This document shows positions 40,901-52,860 of a stretch of 64,000 nt of DNA, piece by piece. A program made the position numbers and the translations under genes. The stretch comes from Pampus argenteus (lineage: Eukaryota > Chordata > Actinopteri > Scombriformes > Stromateidae). The DNA lies in assembly GCA_036937835.1 (NCBI GenBank), contig CM072869.1:11010001-11074000 (forward strand), in the 5' to 3' direction. How positions within the stretch are numbered: position 1 is the first letter of the stretch; each line of letters starts with the position of its first letter. The notes beneath the pieces are model-generated. The model did not search any database. It saw only the letters and a program-made list of their open reading frames with translations, and was not told the DNA's origin.

Positions 40901-43900
40901 CCAGAGCTCGGCTTAACGTGACAGGGTGTTGAGGGGAGGAAGAGAGCCACTGAGAAGCTGGTGTGACGGCCGGCCCCAGCCCAGACGAAGCTCTGCGGTA
41001 ACCCCATTGCTCATCCTCAAGGGTCAAAATGCTAATAGTTTTAAACATGTCTTTAAGCTGCACTTTTTATATAGCGACCATATGGCATCAGTGAAACCTT
41101 TTCAACACCTGTTTCCTCTTGTGCAAGTTTGAAGTTAACTACATGCGAAGAAATAGTTTAGTTTGAGATAATAGCAAAAAAAACAAAAGTCCAGAGGCCT
41201 GCAGAGGGTTTCAAATTTTAGATGATTTGACGTAAGCGGAAGTTAAAGTAGGATGATCCTGATGTAATGGCATTTGAATGTGAGTTTAGAGCCTACTTTA
41301 AGCTTTGGCTTGTTATTTAGGTCATGGCTGTGTAGAGTCTACAGGGTTACTATAGTGCTAACCAGCACACACACCAGCGCTGTTTGTTTGTTTCACTCTT
41401 TGGTTTACTCAATGGACTATGTTAACAATATAGGTTATATATATCAATACATTAAATGTACCTATTTAATGTATTTGTGTAGACCTCCAATGATTAGTTT
41501 ATCAATTCATTCAAGGGAAAATTAAACTGCAAATATAGCAGTTTTTCAAGCAAAAATGCCTAAAATACAAAGTTTCCAGCCTGTCAAATGTGAGGATTTG
41601 ATAAAAAAATTTCTTATATCAATTTAAACTGAATATCTTAAGAATAAAAAAATAAAACAAGCCATTTGAATACATTACTTTCGGCATATTACTCTAAAAA
41701 AATCAAATCCAATACTGAAAACAATCATTAGTGACAACCTCATAATAATTAATCTAATTAAAATACAACTGTACTTGTGTTAGGTCTTTCTGCAGAAGAA
41801 GACTTCCTGCTTTCCCTGTGAATAATGTTTCCCTTGACAGTTGACGTTGATACTAAAAGCCACTCAGGTGGGCTAAGGATTCACTTGCTGGGGTGAAAGC
41901 TGCTGTCTAATGCTGTTAGCGCTTACTTATGGATCACTGAAGATTTGGTAGCCATTAATCTCGTCTGTACCTTATCAAAATAGACTTCACCTTAGAGGCG
42001 ACTTTACATGACTTTTACCTGTTTTGTTATTAAACTTGTCTGCATGAGGGAGGCTGAGCTTACATCATAGATATCTGCTGATGATATGCTCTGATCATGT
42101 CTGACACTAAATGTTTACAAACTTTAAATCTTGTTTGATCTCAGGATATCCTGTCTAAATTAGCCAATTTCCTGGCAGCAGAGTTTTGTTGTGTACAGGT
42201 TCACATTCGAGACGTCAAACAGATGTCCCAAAGCCACTGAGCAAGAGTCTGCAGGTTTAGAGTGGTAGTAGTACCAGTCAGAAGAGGGAGGTAGAGACAG
42301 ATATTCTTTGAGAAATGTAAGGCATTTGGTCATGGCACACTTGGGTGCTTGTCTTGAGTGCTTGAATGATGGACCTGATGCCTAAATGCACTTTCTAATG
42401 AAGCGGTACTAGTTGTAAAACATAGAGAAATACAAACATCTCTTCTTGACATAGTTAAAATGTCCCTTTTTAACAAGAAACAAGTAGAAAGTATTGACCT
42501 GATACAATAAAGACACTGTTATTCTGTGAATCAATTTTGATTTTTACTGACCTTTGATTTAGGATTTGGTCATCGCATATTAATTTAAAATGTCATAAAC
42601 ATTAATTTTCAGTATTAATTCCTTTTAACTTTGCAGACTTAAAGACTTTAGTCACTTTTTAACCTTTTTAATGTCCAGAGCATGTTAGCAGATTTCTTTG
42701 ATAAACCAGAAAACAGTTTTCAGTTATTGTGTATAGTGCAGTTTGACCTGTGACCTGTTTGACTGTTTTCTCCTGAGTTTCTTAAATCTTAAAAAAAAAA
42801 AACAACTTTGCACTTCTACAAAGAGGATGTTATCACCTGCGGACTATTTTTTACAGCCAATTTGAAACAGCCTTGAATCTTTGTGGCTTCTTTATGCAGT
42901 TCTTCTGTCCCCAGAGTCTTTCTTCCAGCTCTCATTTGACCTTTTGAAATAAACTCATGTTGAGGCCTCTGAGGTAAAGAGCTAAGACTCTGGCTTTTGG
43001 CTTTATCTTTAGTAATCATTTAACTCACTCTCAGTTTCAGTCTGGCCCCTTGTGAAAGTGGCACAAGCTGTTGTTGTGCCTCCCACACCACAATGTCCCT
43101 CTGCTCTTATTTAGCTCAGGGGATTACTGAGCCAACTTGAGCAGGATTACTGGAGGAGGAGAAGGAATTCCCTTTGTACAGTGTGAGGAGGAAATGAACA
43201 TGAGCTTCTCTTTTTAACCTCACATACTGCATTGGCTTATAATATCTCAACCCATTTGGCCGGATGTTGTGTAGAAACTGAACTAGCGCTGTGGACTCTC
43301 CTCTAGTCTGAGGAGTGATTTTATGAAGGGTGCAGCCCAGCCTGTCACAGTTGTATTTGCATAGTGTTTTGGCTCAACCATTAGGACAATCTATAAGAAG
43401 TGTTTGTTTGCTGATGTTGAAACACTGTATTGAAATAGCATAACATTAAGTACCTTTCATTCTTGCTAAACCGTAAGTATTACATGTGAAATACAGATTC
43501 CAATCTACAGTATGCACAAAAGTTGGGGCCTGTGTGTTCTTTGAACAGGGAAGTGTGGACATTTGTAGTGAGCTGAACATCCTTAATTAATATCCGGAAA
43601 GGACAAGCCTCATGGACAGTAGTTTTCCCAGCCTTTTTCTATTGGTCTCTAAACAAATTAGAGGGACACAAAAACACTAGAGTCGAGCTTTGTTATTGAA
43701 TTACGTCTGACATGCTCCCCTGAGAGTATAATTCACAGGATACTAAAAGGCTTGGGCAACTACAACATGAACAAATTAGTTTGTTTTGTACTTATCTTGT
43801 AACAGGACTATTGGAGGGGAAAAAGGATTCAGAGGCAGTTTGGAAATGTAGCGTGTTACAAAGATTACCTGTGGCTGTGTATTGTCCTTCATGGAGATTT

Positions 43901-46900
43901 AATATGCTTAACCTAGGTATCCTTTTTTTTTCCTGCTTAATCCTGTGGTGAAAAACATGAAATATGTCCCGTTCCAGCTTGTAAAGGCACAGTTGTCTTT
44001 TTTTTTTTTGTCTTTGACCTGAGAGCAACTAAGGGTCCTCGACCACAGTTTGAATTGAGATTAGGAGAAAGAATAACTGCAGCATAGAAGTGGATGGGGA
44101 ATACAAGTTTGTAATAAGAGTAACAAGGGTTGTCAGCGTTGCCCAGGGGAATCGTTTACATGAAGCAGATCAACTCTAATTTATGGTCACATGCTCTTTA
44201 TCTCCTCTGATCCGCTCCTGTCTGTACACTGAAGAATATGTGCAGCATCTTCACGGCACTGATGCAGTGGGGTGGACCGCTGTAGAAATAATTACACTTC
44301 CCTATAAAATTTACATTTCTGTTTGTGTATGAATTAAACAAACTACTTAAATATGTTAATTAATGATATTTCAGCTGTGCTGATACCTGTATTTTTTAAC
44401 TTTGGAGAAAGCCAGGATAGCTGTTCCAGGATAGCCAGGATAGTGTAATCACCTTGCAGCTTGAGCTTCACCCAAGAAGGTAAAAAGAAAGAGATAAGAC
44501 TTTATCTATGATCTTGCATCAAGTATCTTTCTTATGTTTTAATCTTTGCTTATGTTTTGACTACAGGACCCAGTCGCATGTTTATGCCATCTTAATACCA
44601 TTGTGAGTGAGACTCAACTTCCTGCATGCTTTTCCTTTTTAGGGGATTTGAACTTATGACTGAAAAGAAGAAAAAACATTCAAAAATATTTAAATTCATC
44701 TTTCATGTCACCAACTTAAAAATCGTGCAAACCTCGTTTCTTGTGCAGGAGCAGCTGATAGGTAAGGAGGCATGGTCCCTCCTAGATTAGTGATCTTTTT
44801 CACATATGAGTCTCACTCTGTGGCACAATGTTATCAAGAAGGAGCCAGCGTTTCTTAAAGTGGCTGGGGGTAGATGTGGATCTCGCTGGAAACATTTATC
44901 CTCTCAGTAGTCGTGGACTCACAGGCTAGCTGAGCCTTCGTCGCCTGGAAGGTGACTAACTGAATTTCCTCTTTGAGGTTTCCTGTGGTTAAAGCAATTG
45001 TGATGTGTTGTTGCTATGATAAGACAACACTCCGTTTCTAAGGAAACACTCGAAACAGAGATTGCACCGGCCTCATTTGCAACACCACAGGCAAATTCAC
45101 TCGTCACACAGTGACTGCAGCCCTCCTTCATGAAAGTGCTGTTAAACTGCAGAGTTTCATTGGTATCTGGTAAACACTCCCTGATGTGCCACAACGTAAT
45201 CCTTTCGTGTCTGTATGTGTTTGTGGTACGAATGAAGAAATTAGCATTAGCCTTTTATCTGCCTTATTTTCATATTATAAAACCTCCACTCTCAGCAAAA
45301 GGAAAAGGGGAAATCTTCTATACTCTAGCGCCTCATGGACACACATCTGTATCTTTCTTCATTTCTGACTGTCAACCACAAGCAAGTTTCATGTCTATGT
45401 CTGTGACAAAAAGCAGTACGTTCACATGCAACCATGAAAACCCTGTTCTTTTGATTCATTCCTCATCTTGCTAAATGTCTCATACCACATTTTAGGTACA
45501 GACCTGCATTTTAACAAGTCTGGGAACCATTTCCCTTTATGTGCAGAATAAAATACGATGTGAATGAGGCCACAATTTGGTGAAAGTTTTGACTCTTCCC
45601 ATGTGGGTGGTCAAGGCAAGAAACAGACCACGAATTCACTCTCAGCACTAGCAGATACATACACAGCTTGGTCATAGTTTCCATGCTTGTTCATTAAGTA
45701 GCTGCTCCTGGCATTCAAACAACATCTTTCAGGCTTACTGGAGATGTCAAGCTGATAGCAGCATGTTTGGGCCAGCCTGCAGCCAGTAAAGAGGACGTTA
45801 CTTACGCTGTAGTGCTGGAGGAGGAAGTGGAATAGTGGATATAATTTTATTTTATTTTGATAATAGTTTAGAGGCAGCATTGCTTTATTTGATGAGAAGC
45901 AGTGGTCAAACTTGGAAGAAGATCTGCCTTATTGCTGTGTGCCAGATACACTCCAACGCTCCATACTCAGTCTGATAATATCACAGATCACAGCACATAC
46001 AGTCAAGGAGAAATTTGTCTCCCAAATTGAGCTTTGAGTCTTCATTATCTGCCTGCAGTCTGAGTCACTGTGCCAGACTCTCACCCCGCTGACAGCGCTC
46101 TAATGAGGATTTTGGATCAGCTGCCAGCTGGAGCAGGTTGGGACAAAACAACTGGTTCTGTTGTCAGGTGTCATCCACAGTGTTTCTGTGTTGCTGTTTG
46201 TTCAGTGTGTTCACGGCTGAGCCATGTGATTATAACGAGCATAGTCTCTGTGTGTGTGTGTGTGTGTGTGTGCCCAGTGGTTTTAACTACTTGATTTGAT
46301 GCATCATGACAGTCCAAATGTTTTCCTGTTTGTTGTTTCGCTTCATACACTACCTTCTGGAAAAGACACATAAAAGTGACCAAGTTAGAAACTTACATTT
46401 CATCCAGAATTTCACAAGGCCTTCTGGATATTGATTCATTTCTCTAAAACTGCTGTGTTGCTTTGCGTTTGTTGTACTATTCAGATTTTTAAATGTATTT
46501 TGTACTTGTGACTTCAATGATATTGTCTTGTGCTACACTGGCCTTTGGAATAGAATAGAATAAAACTTTATTGTCTTACCAACGCAGGGAATTTGTCTAT
46601 ATCTCAAGACAATAAAAACAATGAATGTAACAAGAGCATCACAAATATAGAAATATATGTGCAATAGTTGATTCAGTTTACTGAAATCTCCTAATATTTT
46701 AGTTGAGATAACTTTTTATGTTTCAAATTCAACATTTTCAGTGTAATTAATAGTCAGAACCTTCCTGTATTTAGCAGTATTATACTTGAGCTGCATTACA
46801 GGAAACAAACCTTTTTTGTGGTAGAATTTATTTGTAGAGCTTTGAGACAAGAGACAAGTATTTGCCATGTAAGTTCTGCAATAGTGTTTTTGGTGTCTTA

Positions 46901-49900
46901 TAAGAACATGTGGGTCAACACTTGTACACAATTAATAACATAACTAGCCATTATACATAGTATTTATTAACTTCCACAACTACTTATTTTGGTTGATGAT
47001 CCAAGTCGATGTATATTTGTTCTTTTTCTGCAGGAATCCTCTTTTCTACACTGGTGTTCGGGCCTGCCTGTGGCTTCATTCTTGGATCCGTCTGCACTAA
47101 GTTCTATGTGGATGCTATCTTCATTAACACCAGTGAGTTTAATAATTCTCCAGTGTTGCATTATTGTGTGCGCTTCTCTGCGTATGTGGGTTATTAACTT
47201 CTGCTGTGCCTCTCCACAGGTAAGCTCGGCATCACTCCAGATGACCCACGATGGATTGGGGCCTGGTGGGCAGGCTTCCTCCTGTGTGGTGCCTTACTCT
47301 TTTGTTCAGCTGTAGTGATGTTTGGCTTCCCTCAGTCACTACCAAACAAGGAGAGAGAGGAGGGGGCAGACAGCGAGCAGGTTATGCTTCCTCCCTCTCC
47401 AGACTTTGCGACTCCAAAGCCCAGCAATGGGGTTGTACACAACCATGAGCCTGCCAACAGCCCCACCTGCTGTCAGCAACTCAGGGGTGAGCGCGCAAGA
47501 TCCAATAAAACTGCTCCGTTCCATAACTTCCTGTATATGTAAAAACACTTACAAATGTGTTGCATGCATTTATAAAGATTTATTTATTTTCTGCCTTTTT
47601 AATTGTGAATAACCAGTGTTGGAAAGTAAATAGTAAATTTACTCAAGCACTGTGCTTCAGTCTAAATGAGATCAGAACGGGTGCCGAAGACAAATATGGA
47701 GGCCCATGCCATTGCAACAAAATGCACCAAAACAATAATGCTGTAAATAAAGAAAACACAAGCAAATACAAAATTGCTGCATGTTGCACAGAAACAAACT
47801 GAACTAATTTGCAAAATACAATTCTCAAGGAACACAAGAAACTGAAAGTTGGGCCTCATACTTAACTCAAGCTTAACATGAATATGCAACATTAACCACG
47901 ATACACCACTTTATACATTATTGCCGAATCATACAAGCACAATGTTCAAACTAAAGGGGAAAAACATTTTAGTTGAATTTGAGTTTGTTTCTGTATTTAG
48001 TTACGTATGTGTTGCATACATGTTGTCAAATCTGTGAAGATGTTTTCTTCATCGATTGTGTTTTGTCTGTTTGTGTTCGTAGTCTACAGTGTGTTGAGCT
48101 CTCAGGGCCACCAAATAAAAGCAACTACGGAAACTAATGTGCATGCTAAGGTAATAATGGTTGTCCTCCCTTATTCCTTTTTGTCTACCAGTGATCCCCA
48201 AGGTGACCAAGCAACTCTTGTCAAACCCAGTGTTCACCTGCATCATCCTGGCAGCCTGTATGGAGATTGCCGTGGTGGCTGGCTTTGCAGCCTTTCTGGG
48301 GAAGTATCTTGAGCAACAGTTCAACCTCACCACCACATCGGCGAACCAGCTATTAGGTCTGTATTCAGTACAACCACACATATACATGCTGACGCACATT
48401 TGTAAACCAGGATGATAAAACATGTTTTGTCTGATTTTCTTTTTAAGGCATGACGGCCATTCCATGTGCATGTCTGGGCATCTTCATGGGTGGTTTGCTG
48501 GTGAAGAAACTGAACCTGTCAGCACTGGGAGCCATTCGCATGGCTATGCTGGTCAACCTGATCTCCACTGCCTGCTACGTCTCCTTCCTGTTCCTCGGTT
48601 GTGACACGGGTCCCGTCGCAGGAGTGACGGTTACATACAGCAACGGGTAATAGAAGCTTAAATAAGGAGTAAAAAATAAATACATTTATGGCCAACATTT
48701 GTATTTGAGGTCGATAGCTATTGAGTGAGTGCAACATAATCATGTTATTTAGTTAGTAGTAAGGTTTTCATTGACTGATGCTGGTTTTGTAACAACTAAC
48801 CAATAAACATGCAACATCTGTACATCATGGAACAAAGTATTGTACGTGACATGGATCTGGACAAACATTTGATGCTAACTTTCATCAAATGTGTTTAAAG
48901 CATCACAACAGTATCAAACATCATAGACCTCAGTGATGAGAGGGGAAAAAGGAAAGTAAATTAATTATTGAAGTAAATTCAGGGGGGTGGTAATTAATAA
49001 GTTTTTTCTTTACTAGAGAAAGAAGTTTAGATCTAGTCCAAAATTTCTCATCTTTAGAAGGCAGTAAAAGTATATTTATATGTTTTGTTATGGACACATT
49101 TCTGCCATTTATTTCTTGCTACTTGAATGTGAATGCAGTATTTTTGTGCATCCTGTAGAAATAGCCGCTTTTTATTTTCCGGAGAGATAATTTGTGAGCA
49201 GCAGACCAGCCTGTGCTAGTTTTCAATTTGAGAGTCTGAACTTGACCTGCTCCAGAGCAGGTTCGCTGTGCAGTGCAGTTTCCATGGAGATGTACCACAG
49301 TTAAAAGTGAGAAAGAGACCCATAGAATCACTGTTAAAGGGCTGTATTTTTATAAGAGTCTTCGGTTTTGTGCATTGCTTGTGCAGATGTAGTTAGTGTT
49401 TAAAGTGGCAATAGATGTTCAGGTTCCTCTGTGTCTCTGTTCAGGACGCTGCAGGTGGGCAAGAAACCAGAAGCTCAGTGCATCAGTACATGCAACTGCT
49501 TCACCTCCTCCATCAGCCCCGTGTGCGGCTCCAACGGTGTCACCTACCTGTCTGCCTGCTTTGCTGGCTGCACACAATCAGGGAGAACACGGACGTCGTT
49601 GAGCATCTCTCAGGTCCTCATCCAGCAACTGTCTTGTGATAGTGATCAGTAACTATAATCTCACATAGTAAAGATATAATGACAATCTCTGCAAAGGCTT
49701 GTTATCTACCATATTGTGCCACAAGGAAACTACCAGATAGATGACAGATAATATAAACTTTCTTTTAACTTTTTAAAGTGTTTTCATAGTTCTGTCATCA
49801 GCTGTCACATGCTAGGCAATCAAATGGTACTGCGGATGTGCAGATCAGTTACCGACTGCAGATTAATGTCTTCTGTATTTAAATCACATGCAGAGAAAGT

Positions 49901-51415
49901 TCAGCTCAGCTCAGCAGTGTAAATTACAACTGTATCACTTAGTTCAGCTGTGTCGATACCAAGCTTTCCCTCCACACTTACTTATTGTTTATGTGTTTCT
50001 TGGGTTAACCATGTCGTCCTTTAATGTTCACAGAACCTGACGGGGTGTTCTTGCGTATCTGCTGATGCTGAATCTGCCACTGCGGTTCCAGGAAAATGTC
50101 CAACCCCGGGCTGCCAGGAGGTTTTTCTCATCTTCCTTTGTGTGATCTGCGCCTGCAGCCTAGTGGGAGCCATGGCCCAGACTCCCTCTGTTATCATCCT
50201 AATCAGGTATGTTTGTGGATATAGATACACAAGTGCAGAATCTCATGAGAAGCATAGTACTAGTAATTTAATCTTTCTGCTTCTCTTAAAGGGCCGTGAA
50301 ACCAGAACTGAAATCATACGCACTCGGAGTGTTGTTTCTTCTGCTCAGACTCCTCGGTAAGAGCTGTTTTTTAACTTACAGATCATTATTAGGTATCCCA
50401 CCGCTGTAGTTGTTCCAAAACAACACTATGTAACTTTTGCATTTGCTCCTTATTTTTTTCAAGTTGTTTTTGTGTTGTGTCAAGAATTATTCAACATTTA
50501 AGGATACAGCTGGTGATATCCTGTATTGTCAACAAATCCCACAAAAAGACCAAAACTAACAATTTATTGATTCTGCTAATTAGTAGTCTGTGTATTCTAA
50601 GTCTGATACAGCAGTGTGTTACAGCCCTGTGCCATAGACCTCCAATGTTGTCTAAATGTTGTTTTTTTTTCATTAAATTATTGTATATGTTATGAATCAT
50701 TTTTTAAAGATTATCATTCAGTAGAAACAAATGGGCAGGAACCACAGACACTATAGAGAAGTCAGAAAATATTAACAGATGGATAAACTGATTTTGGTCT
50801 TTTCATAGGATTTGTTGTCAGCAATAAAAAAAATATAGAATAACATCAGCTTTTTTCTTTCACTCTTTGTATGTGTAATTGTATATCACACTGGAGCAAG
50901 ACTGTGTTCAGTTATAGTCACATGTTTTTCTACCAGGAAAAACTAGAAACTAAAAAGCTTACTGATGATGTGGCATTGACCCATTATGCACATAAAGTAC
51001 TTTTTCTTATCTTTGAAGTAATTTCTGTGGAAACGTGCTCACTCAGTGTTTCTGTTTAACAGGATTCATCCCCCCTCCTCTGATCTTCGGTGCTGGGATC
51101 GATTCTACTTGCCTTTTCTGGAGTTCAGACTGCGGCGATAAAGGTGCTTGCCTGCTGTACGACAATGTAGCTTATAGGCATCTGTACGTGAGCCTCGCCA
51201 TCGTTCTCAAGGGCATCGCCTTCCTTCTCTACACCACCACATGGTATTGCTTACACAGGAACTACAAGAAGTACATCAAAAGTCATGAGTGCTACATGAC
51301 GGCAACTGAGTTTTACCCATCTCTCACAGACGGCCCCAAAATAGTGGACAGGACAAAATTTATATATAGCCTGGAGGAACATGAGTTTTGTGAAAATATG
51401 GAGTCAGTCTTATAG
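26068..51415 (+). CDS. slco3a1: Organic anion transporter OATP3A1 (complete, 10 coding exons, 701 aa)
   Basis: Coding exons: 26068-26226, 30669-31125, 47034-47132, 47220-47486, 48192-48356, 48448-48646, 49445-49613, 50034-50206, 50292-50356, 51063-51415. All introns are GT-AG and phases agree; the total is 2106 nt including TAG. From memory, human SLCO3A1 is about 710 aa and matches along its length. The family is a 12-helix, sodium-independent organic-anion carrier of the plasma membrane; reported OATP3A1 substrates include prostaglandins, thyroxine and estrone sulfate. Diagnostic pieces: the OATP signature D-P-R-W-I-G-A-W-W (about 247-255), a Cys-rich Kazal-like extracellular loop from Cys461 (residues about 461-530), possible N-glycosylation sites in external loops (NTSS, NLT), and a C-terminal S-V-L that fits a class I PDZ ligand. 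The N-terminal tail and C-terminal tail are shorter than I remember for human. Exon 7 has an unusual 3' end (see its own entry). Confidence 0.96.
26227..30668 (+). other. slco3a1: slco3a1 intron 1 (4.4 kb)
   Basis: The intron begins gtgagttc and ends ttttcag. No exon or RNA gene is seen inside. A short piece at 27797-27840 (tgacattttatagattatat, gattaatcggtgat) belongs to the 'gattaatcgattaat' repeat family. A more G+C-rich stretch at about 28960-29190 has no family resemblance that I can name. Confidence 0.85.
34308..34640 (+). mobile_element. Degraded copy of the 8160-8505 repeat family
   Basis: It contains 'acgctaacgtcaacatgcta' near 34321 and 'gtgttagcatgctatcattt', then 'gctaattagcactagaatc' near 34572. 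These are the same words as in the family at 8160. A small (GAT)n tract (34352-34367) interrupts it. The match to the family is only partial. Confidence 0.45.
34914..34996. repeat. (CT)n microsatellite, about 83 bp
   Basis: A CT run broken by two TTT and one TG interruption. All purines lie on one strand, so it can form triplex (H-DNA) structure. It lies in slco3a1 intron 2. Confidence 0.95.
35510..35880. promoter_or_regulatory. Candidate conserved non-coding element in slco3a1 intron 2
   Basis: This stretch is unlike its AT-rich flanks: balanced composition, high complexity, no open frame, and no repeat-family words. It includes 'ctgctgctaatcagcaatta' and ends with the homeobox-like 'ataatgattaattag'. 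I infer an enhancer candidate from texture only; conservation cannot be tested here. Confidence 0.25.
36485..36580 (+). mobile_element. Fragment of the 'gattaatcgattaat' repeat family
   Basis: It reads 'ctttcactattttaggtaat', 'agactaaacaattaatcaaa', 'agattaattaattgcaataa'. These correspond to family blocks for 'tagaccaaacgattaatcga' and 'gattaattgataat'. Confidence 0.5.
37972..37999. repeat. (AT)14 microsatellite
   Basis: A pure AT run of 28 bases in slco3a1 intron 2. Confidence 0.95.
38340..38640. promoter_or_regulatory. Candidate conserved non-coding element with a TAAT palindrome
   Basis: The block has mixed composition and no repeat words. It contains the perfect palindrome CTCCATTATTAATGGAG at 38400-38416, which places two homeodomain cores (ATTA and TAAT) face to face, followed by 'ctgataattagccctag' near 38510. 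I infer a developmental enhancer candidate; there is no direct proof. Confidence 0.25.
39570..39697 (-). mobile_element. Fragment of the 'gattaatcgattaat' repeat family
   Basis: The end of the family is clear: 'aaaatagttggcaattaatt', 'cgatcaattaattgactaat' and 'tgtagctctagtct' correspond to 'aaaatagttggcgattaatt', 'cgattaatcg' and 'ttgcagctctag'. Its orientation is opposite to the copy at 24025. Confidence 0.65.
41495..41770 (+). mobile_element. Copy of the 'gattaatcgattaat' repeat family
   Basis: It contains 'tttttcaagcaaaaatgcc', 'gtttccagcctgtcaaatgt' followed by 'gaggatttgat', and 'tttaaactgaatatctt'. These are the family blocks for 'tcaagcaaaaatgccaaac', 'cttctcaaatgtgaggattt' and 'aaactgaatatctttggg'. 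Confidence 0.65.
46249..46272. repeat. (TG)12 microsatellite
   Basis: A pure TG run of 24 bases in slco3a1 intron 2. Confidence 0.95.
46549..46670 (+). mobile_element. Repeat fragment starting 'gaatagaatagaataaaact ttattgtc'
   Basis: The words 'aatagaatagaataaaactt' followed by 'tattgtcttacc' and 'ggaatttgtctata' match a common fish repeat end, 'aatagaatagaactttattg', 'tcattg', 'ggaatttgtctt'. It lies about 360 bp before exon 3 of slco3a1. Confidence 0.55.
47613..47660 (+). mobile_element. Short piece of the 'agtggtggaaagtaact' repeat
   Basis: It reads 'ccagtgttggaaagtaaata' and 'aaatttactcaagcactgtg', matching the end of the family also seen at 13663, 55148 and 57971. It lies in slco3a1 intron 4. 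Confidence 0.6.
49445..49613 (+). CDS. slco3a1: slco3a1 coding exon 7, Kazal-like loop, with an atypical donor site
   Basis: This exon encodes most of the Cys-rich external loop (from C461, with the segment SPVCGSNGVTYLSACFAGC). The only GT that keeps frame with exon 8 is at 49614, in the context CAG|GTCCTC, which is weak after the GT. Using it adds a run SGRTRTSLSISQ between the Cys of FAGC and the NLTGC of exon 8; from memory human has only a few residues there. If this donor is skipped, the frame runs on to a stop at 49650-49652, giving a protein cut in the middle of the loop. Confidence 0.85.
50457..50700 (+). mobile_element. Probable teleost repeat in slco3a1 intron 9
   Basis: The stretch 'acaacactatgtaacttttg' (about 50420) is followed by 'caacatttaaggatacagct', 'ggtgatatcctgtattgtca', 'acaaatcccacaaaaagacc' and 'ctccaatgttgtctaaatgt'. 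I remember a dispersed fish repeat with these blocks in this order. No coding frame is preserved. Confidence 0.5.
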
Positions 51416-52860
51416 TTTGTAAAACAAGAAAAGGACAATATGGAACATTCATATTCTCTCAAAGGAATATTTTATGATTTTCTTCTTCTTTCTTGAGAGG
51501 ATAAGGTAAAATGGTGTTTGATAAAGGCGATCTATTTAACGGCCCGTTCAGGTCACAGGAGTCATTGCTCCGCGCTCCACGTTGTCGATGAACTTCTGAA
51601 AGGGTCCATTTTAGTCATATCAGCGAGGTGTTGTCCAGTGTTGCCAGTGAATTCCTGTGTTGATTTGGTGGTAGGAGACAACTACAGTACTGTCAGTCCT
51701 AGTCGATTAGTAATGAGTGGACATGATGCTACTACAACTATAGCTGCCATATTCTTTTAGGTCTGTCATGATTCCAGTGACGTGTGTGAAAATGACAGTT
51801 TCCTTTCAGTCAGTACACTGTGTGTTCTGTCTGTCACTCGCTCTGAGATTTTTATGAATAAAAAAAAGTTTGGGCGGATCTTCTTTAATTCATATTTAAA
51901 AGTTGCCAATTGTTTACAAACTAATACTCCATCAATGCATTTTATTTCAGTGATGCAAGAGTGATTTCTTCACCCAGACTGGGTTATTTTAGTGGCCTAT
52001 TAGATGCCCGAAAAATCAAGTTCAATAACTTAAAACAAGATAGTGTTTTCATGTTATCATGCACTGTTCAGTTTATGTTCTCATGCTGGATCATCGGCAC
52101 TGTTTTTGATACTGCATAGACTAGACTGTAAAGTCTTGTCTCATAGGTGCACATGTGCAATTCATATCTGATACATCTGTCTATATTATTAGTCCTGTGT
52201 CAGACTGCAGGTTTATTTTTAATTATAGCAGTTTGTGTCATTTCCACATGCAGAGTTGATTCAACCTAATATGTCTTAATAAGGGATTATTCAAATAAGT
52301 TTATTAATTATATTTTTCTTTTGACTTTTGCACCTAGTGGAAGAGCAAAGAAGAAAATAAAGATAAATATTTTTATGTGTTTTGACATTCAAGTAAAAGA
52401 GATTAGGAGTAATATATTTGTTTCATTAGGCCCAGAATGTTTTATTAGATTATATTTCAAAGGATGATATAAATTATATCTAATCTAATTGTGTGAGTGT
52501 GTGTGTATGTATGTGTGTGCGTGCATGTCTGATGTCACAAAGGATTTGGGACAACTCATAGCGGTGGAAGTAGTGTCTTGCAGAAAAGAAACACAATCTG
52601 TGTTTTCACACTCGGCCTGCAATATCTGGAATAAACGTTACAGAAATGCAACAGGAGGATGTTGGGCGTGTAAGGTCAGACAAAGTGAACAACACACTGA
52701 ATTTATTCCTGGTCATGTATTTGAAGAGCTGTTTTTATGTGACGACAGGTTACTCTACTGATCTCTCTGCAGTTATAGTTTTGACATTGTCCCTTTTCTT
52801 ACACTTTTTGTATGGCAACATATCATTTATTTTATTCTGGAAATAAATTATTTTTCAGAA
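51416..52860 (+). terminator. slco3a1: slco3a1 3' untranslated region with several polyadenylation signals
   Basis: AATAAA hexamers follow the stop at 51857-51862, 52356-52361 and 52842-52847, giving possible 3' ends of about 0.5, 1.0 and 1.45 kb. A mixed GT tract lies at 52489-52520. Which site is used cannot be read from sequence. Confidence 0.55.

Larger units (their letters stand above)
31126..47033 (+). other. slco3a1: slco3a1 intron 2 (15.9 kb)
   Basis: The largest intron of the window, from gtaagcaa to ttctgcag. It holds most of the simple repeats and old interspersed repeats listed separately, plus two complex, conserved-looking blocks (35510-35880 and 38340-38640). Open frames inside have no recognisable product. 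Long first or second introns with regulatory DNA are usual for SLCO3A1 in vertebrates. Confidence 0.9.

Noticed and set aside
47557..47802. Open frame after slco3a1 exon 4 as an alternative exon
   Set aside because: The frame includes a dispersed-repeat piece (47613-47660) and gives no sequence related to the carrier; exon 4 joins exon 5 cleanly in phase.
48049..48471. 140-codon minus-strand open frame
   Set aside because: It is the antisense shadow of slco3a1 exon 5 and neighbouring intron; the plus-strand frame carries the conserved protein.
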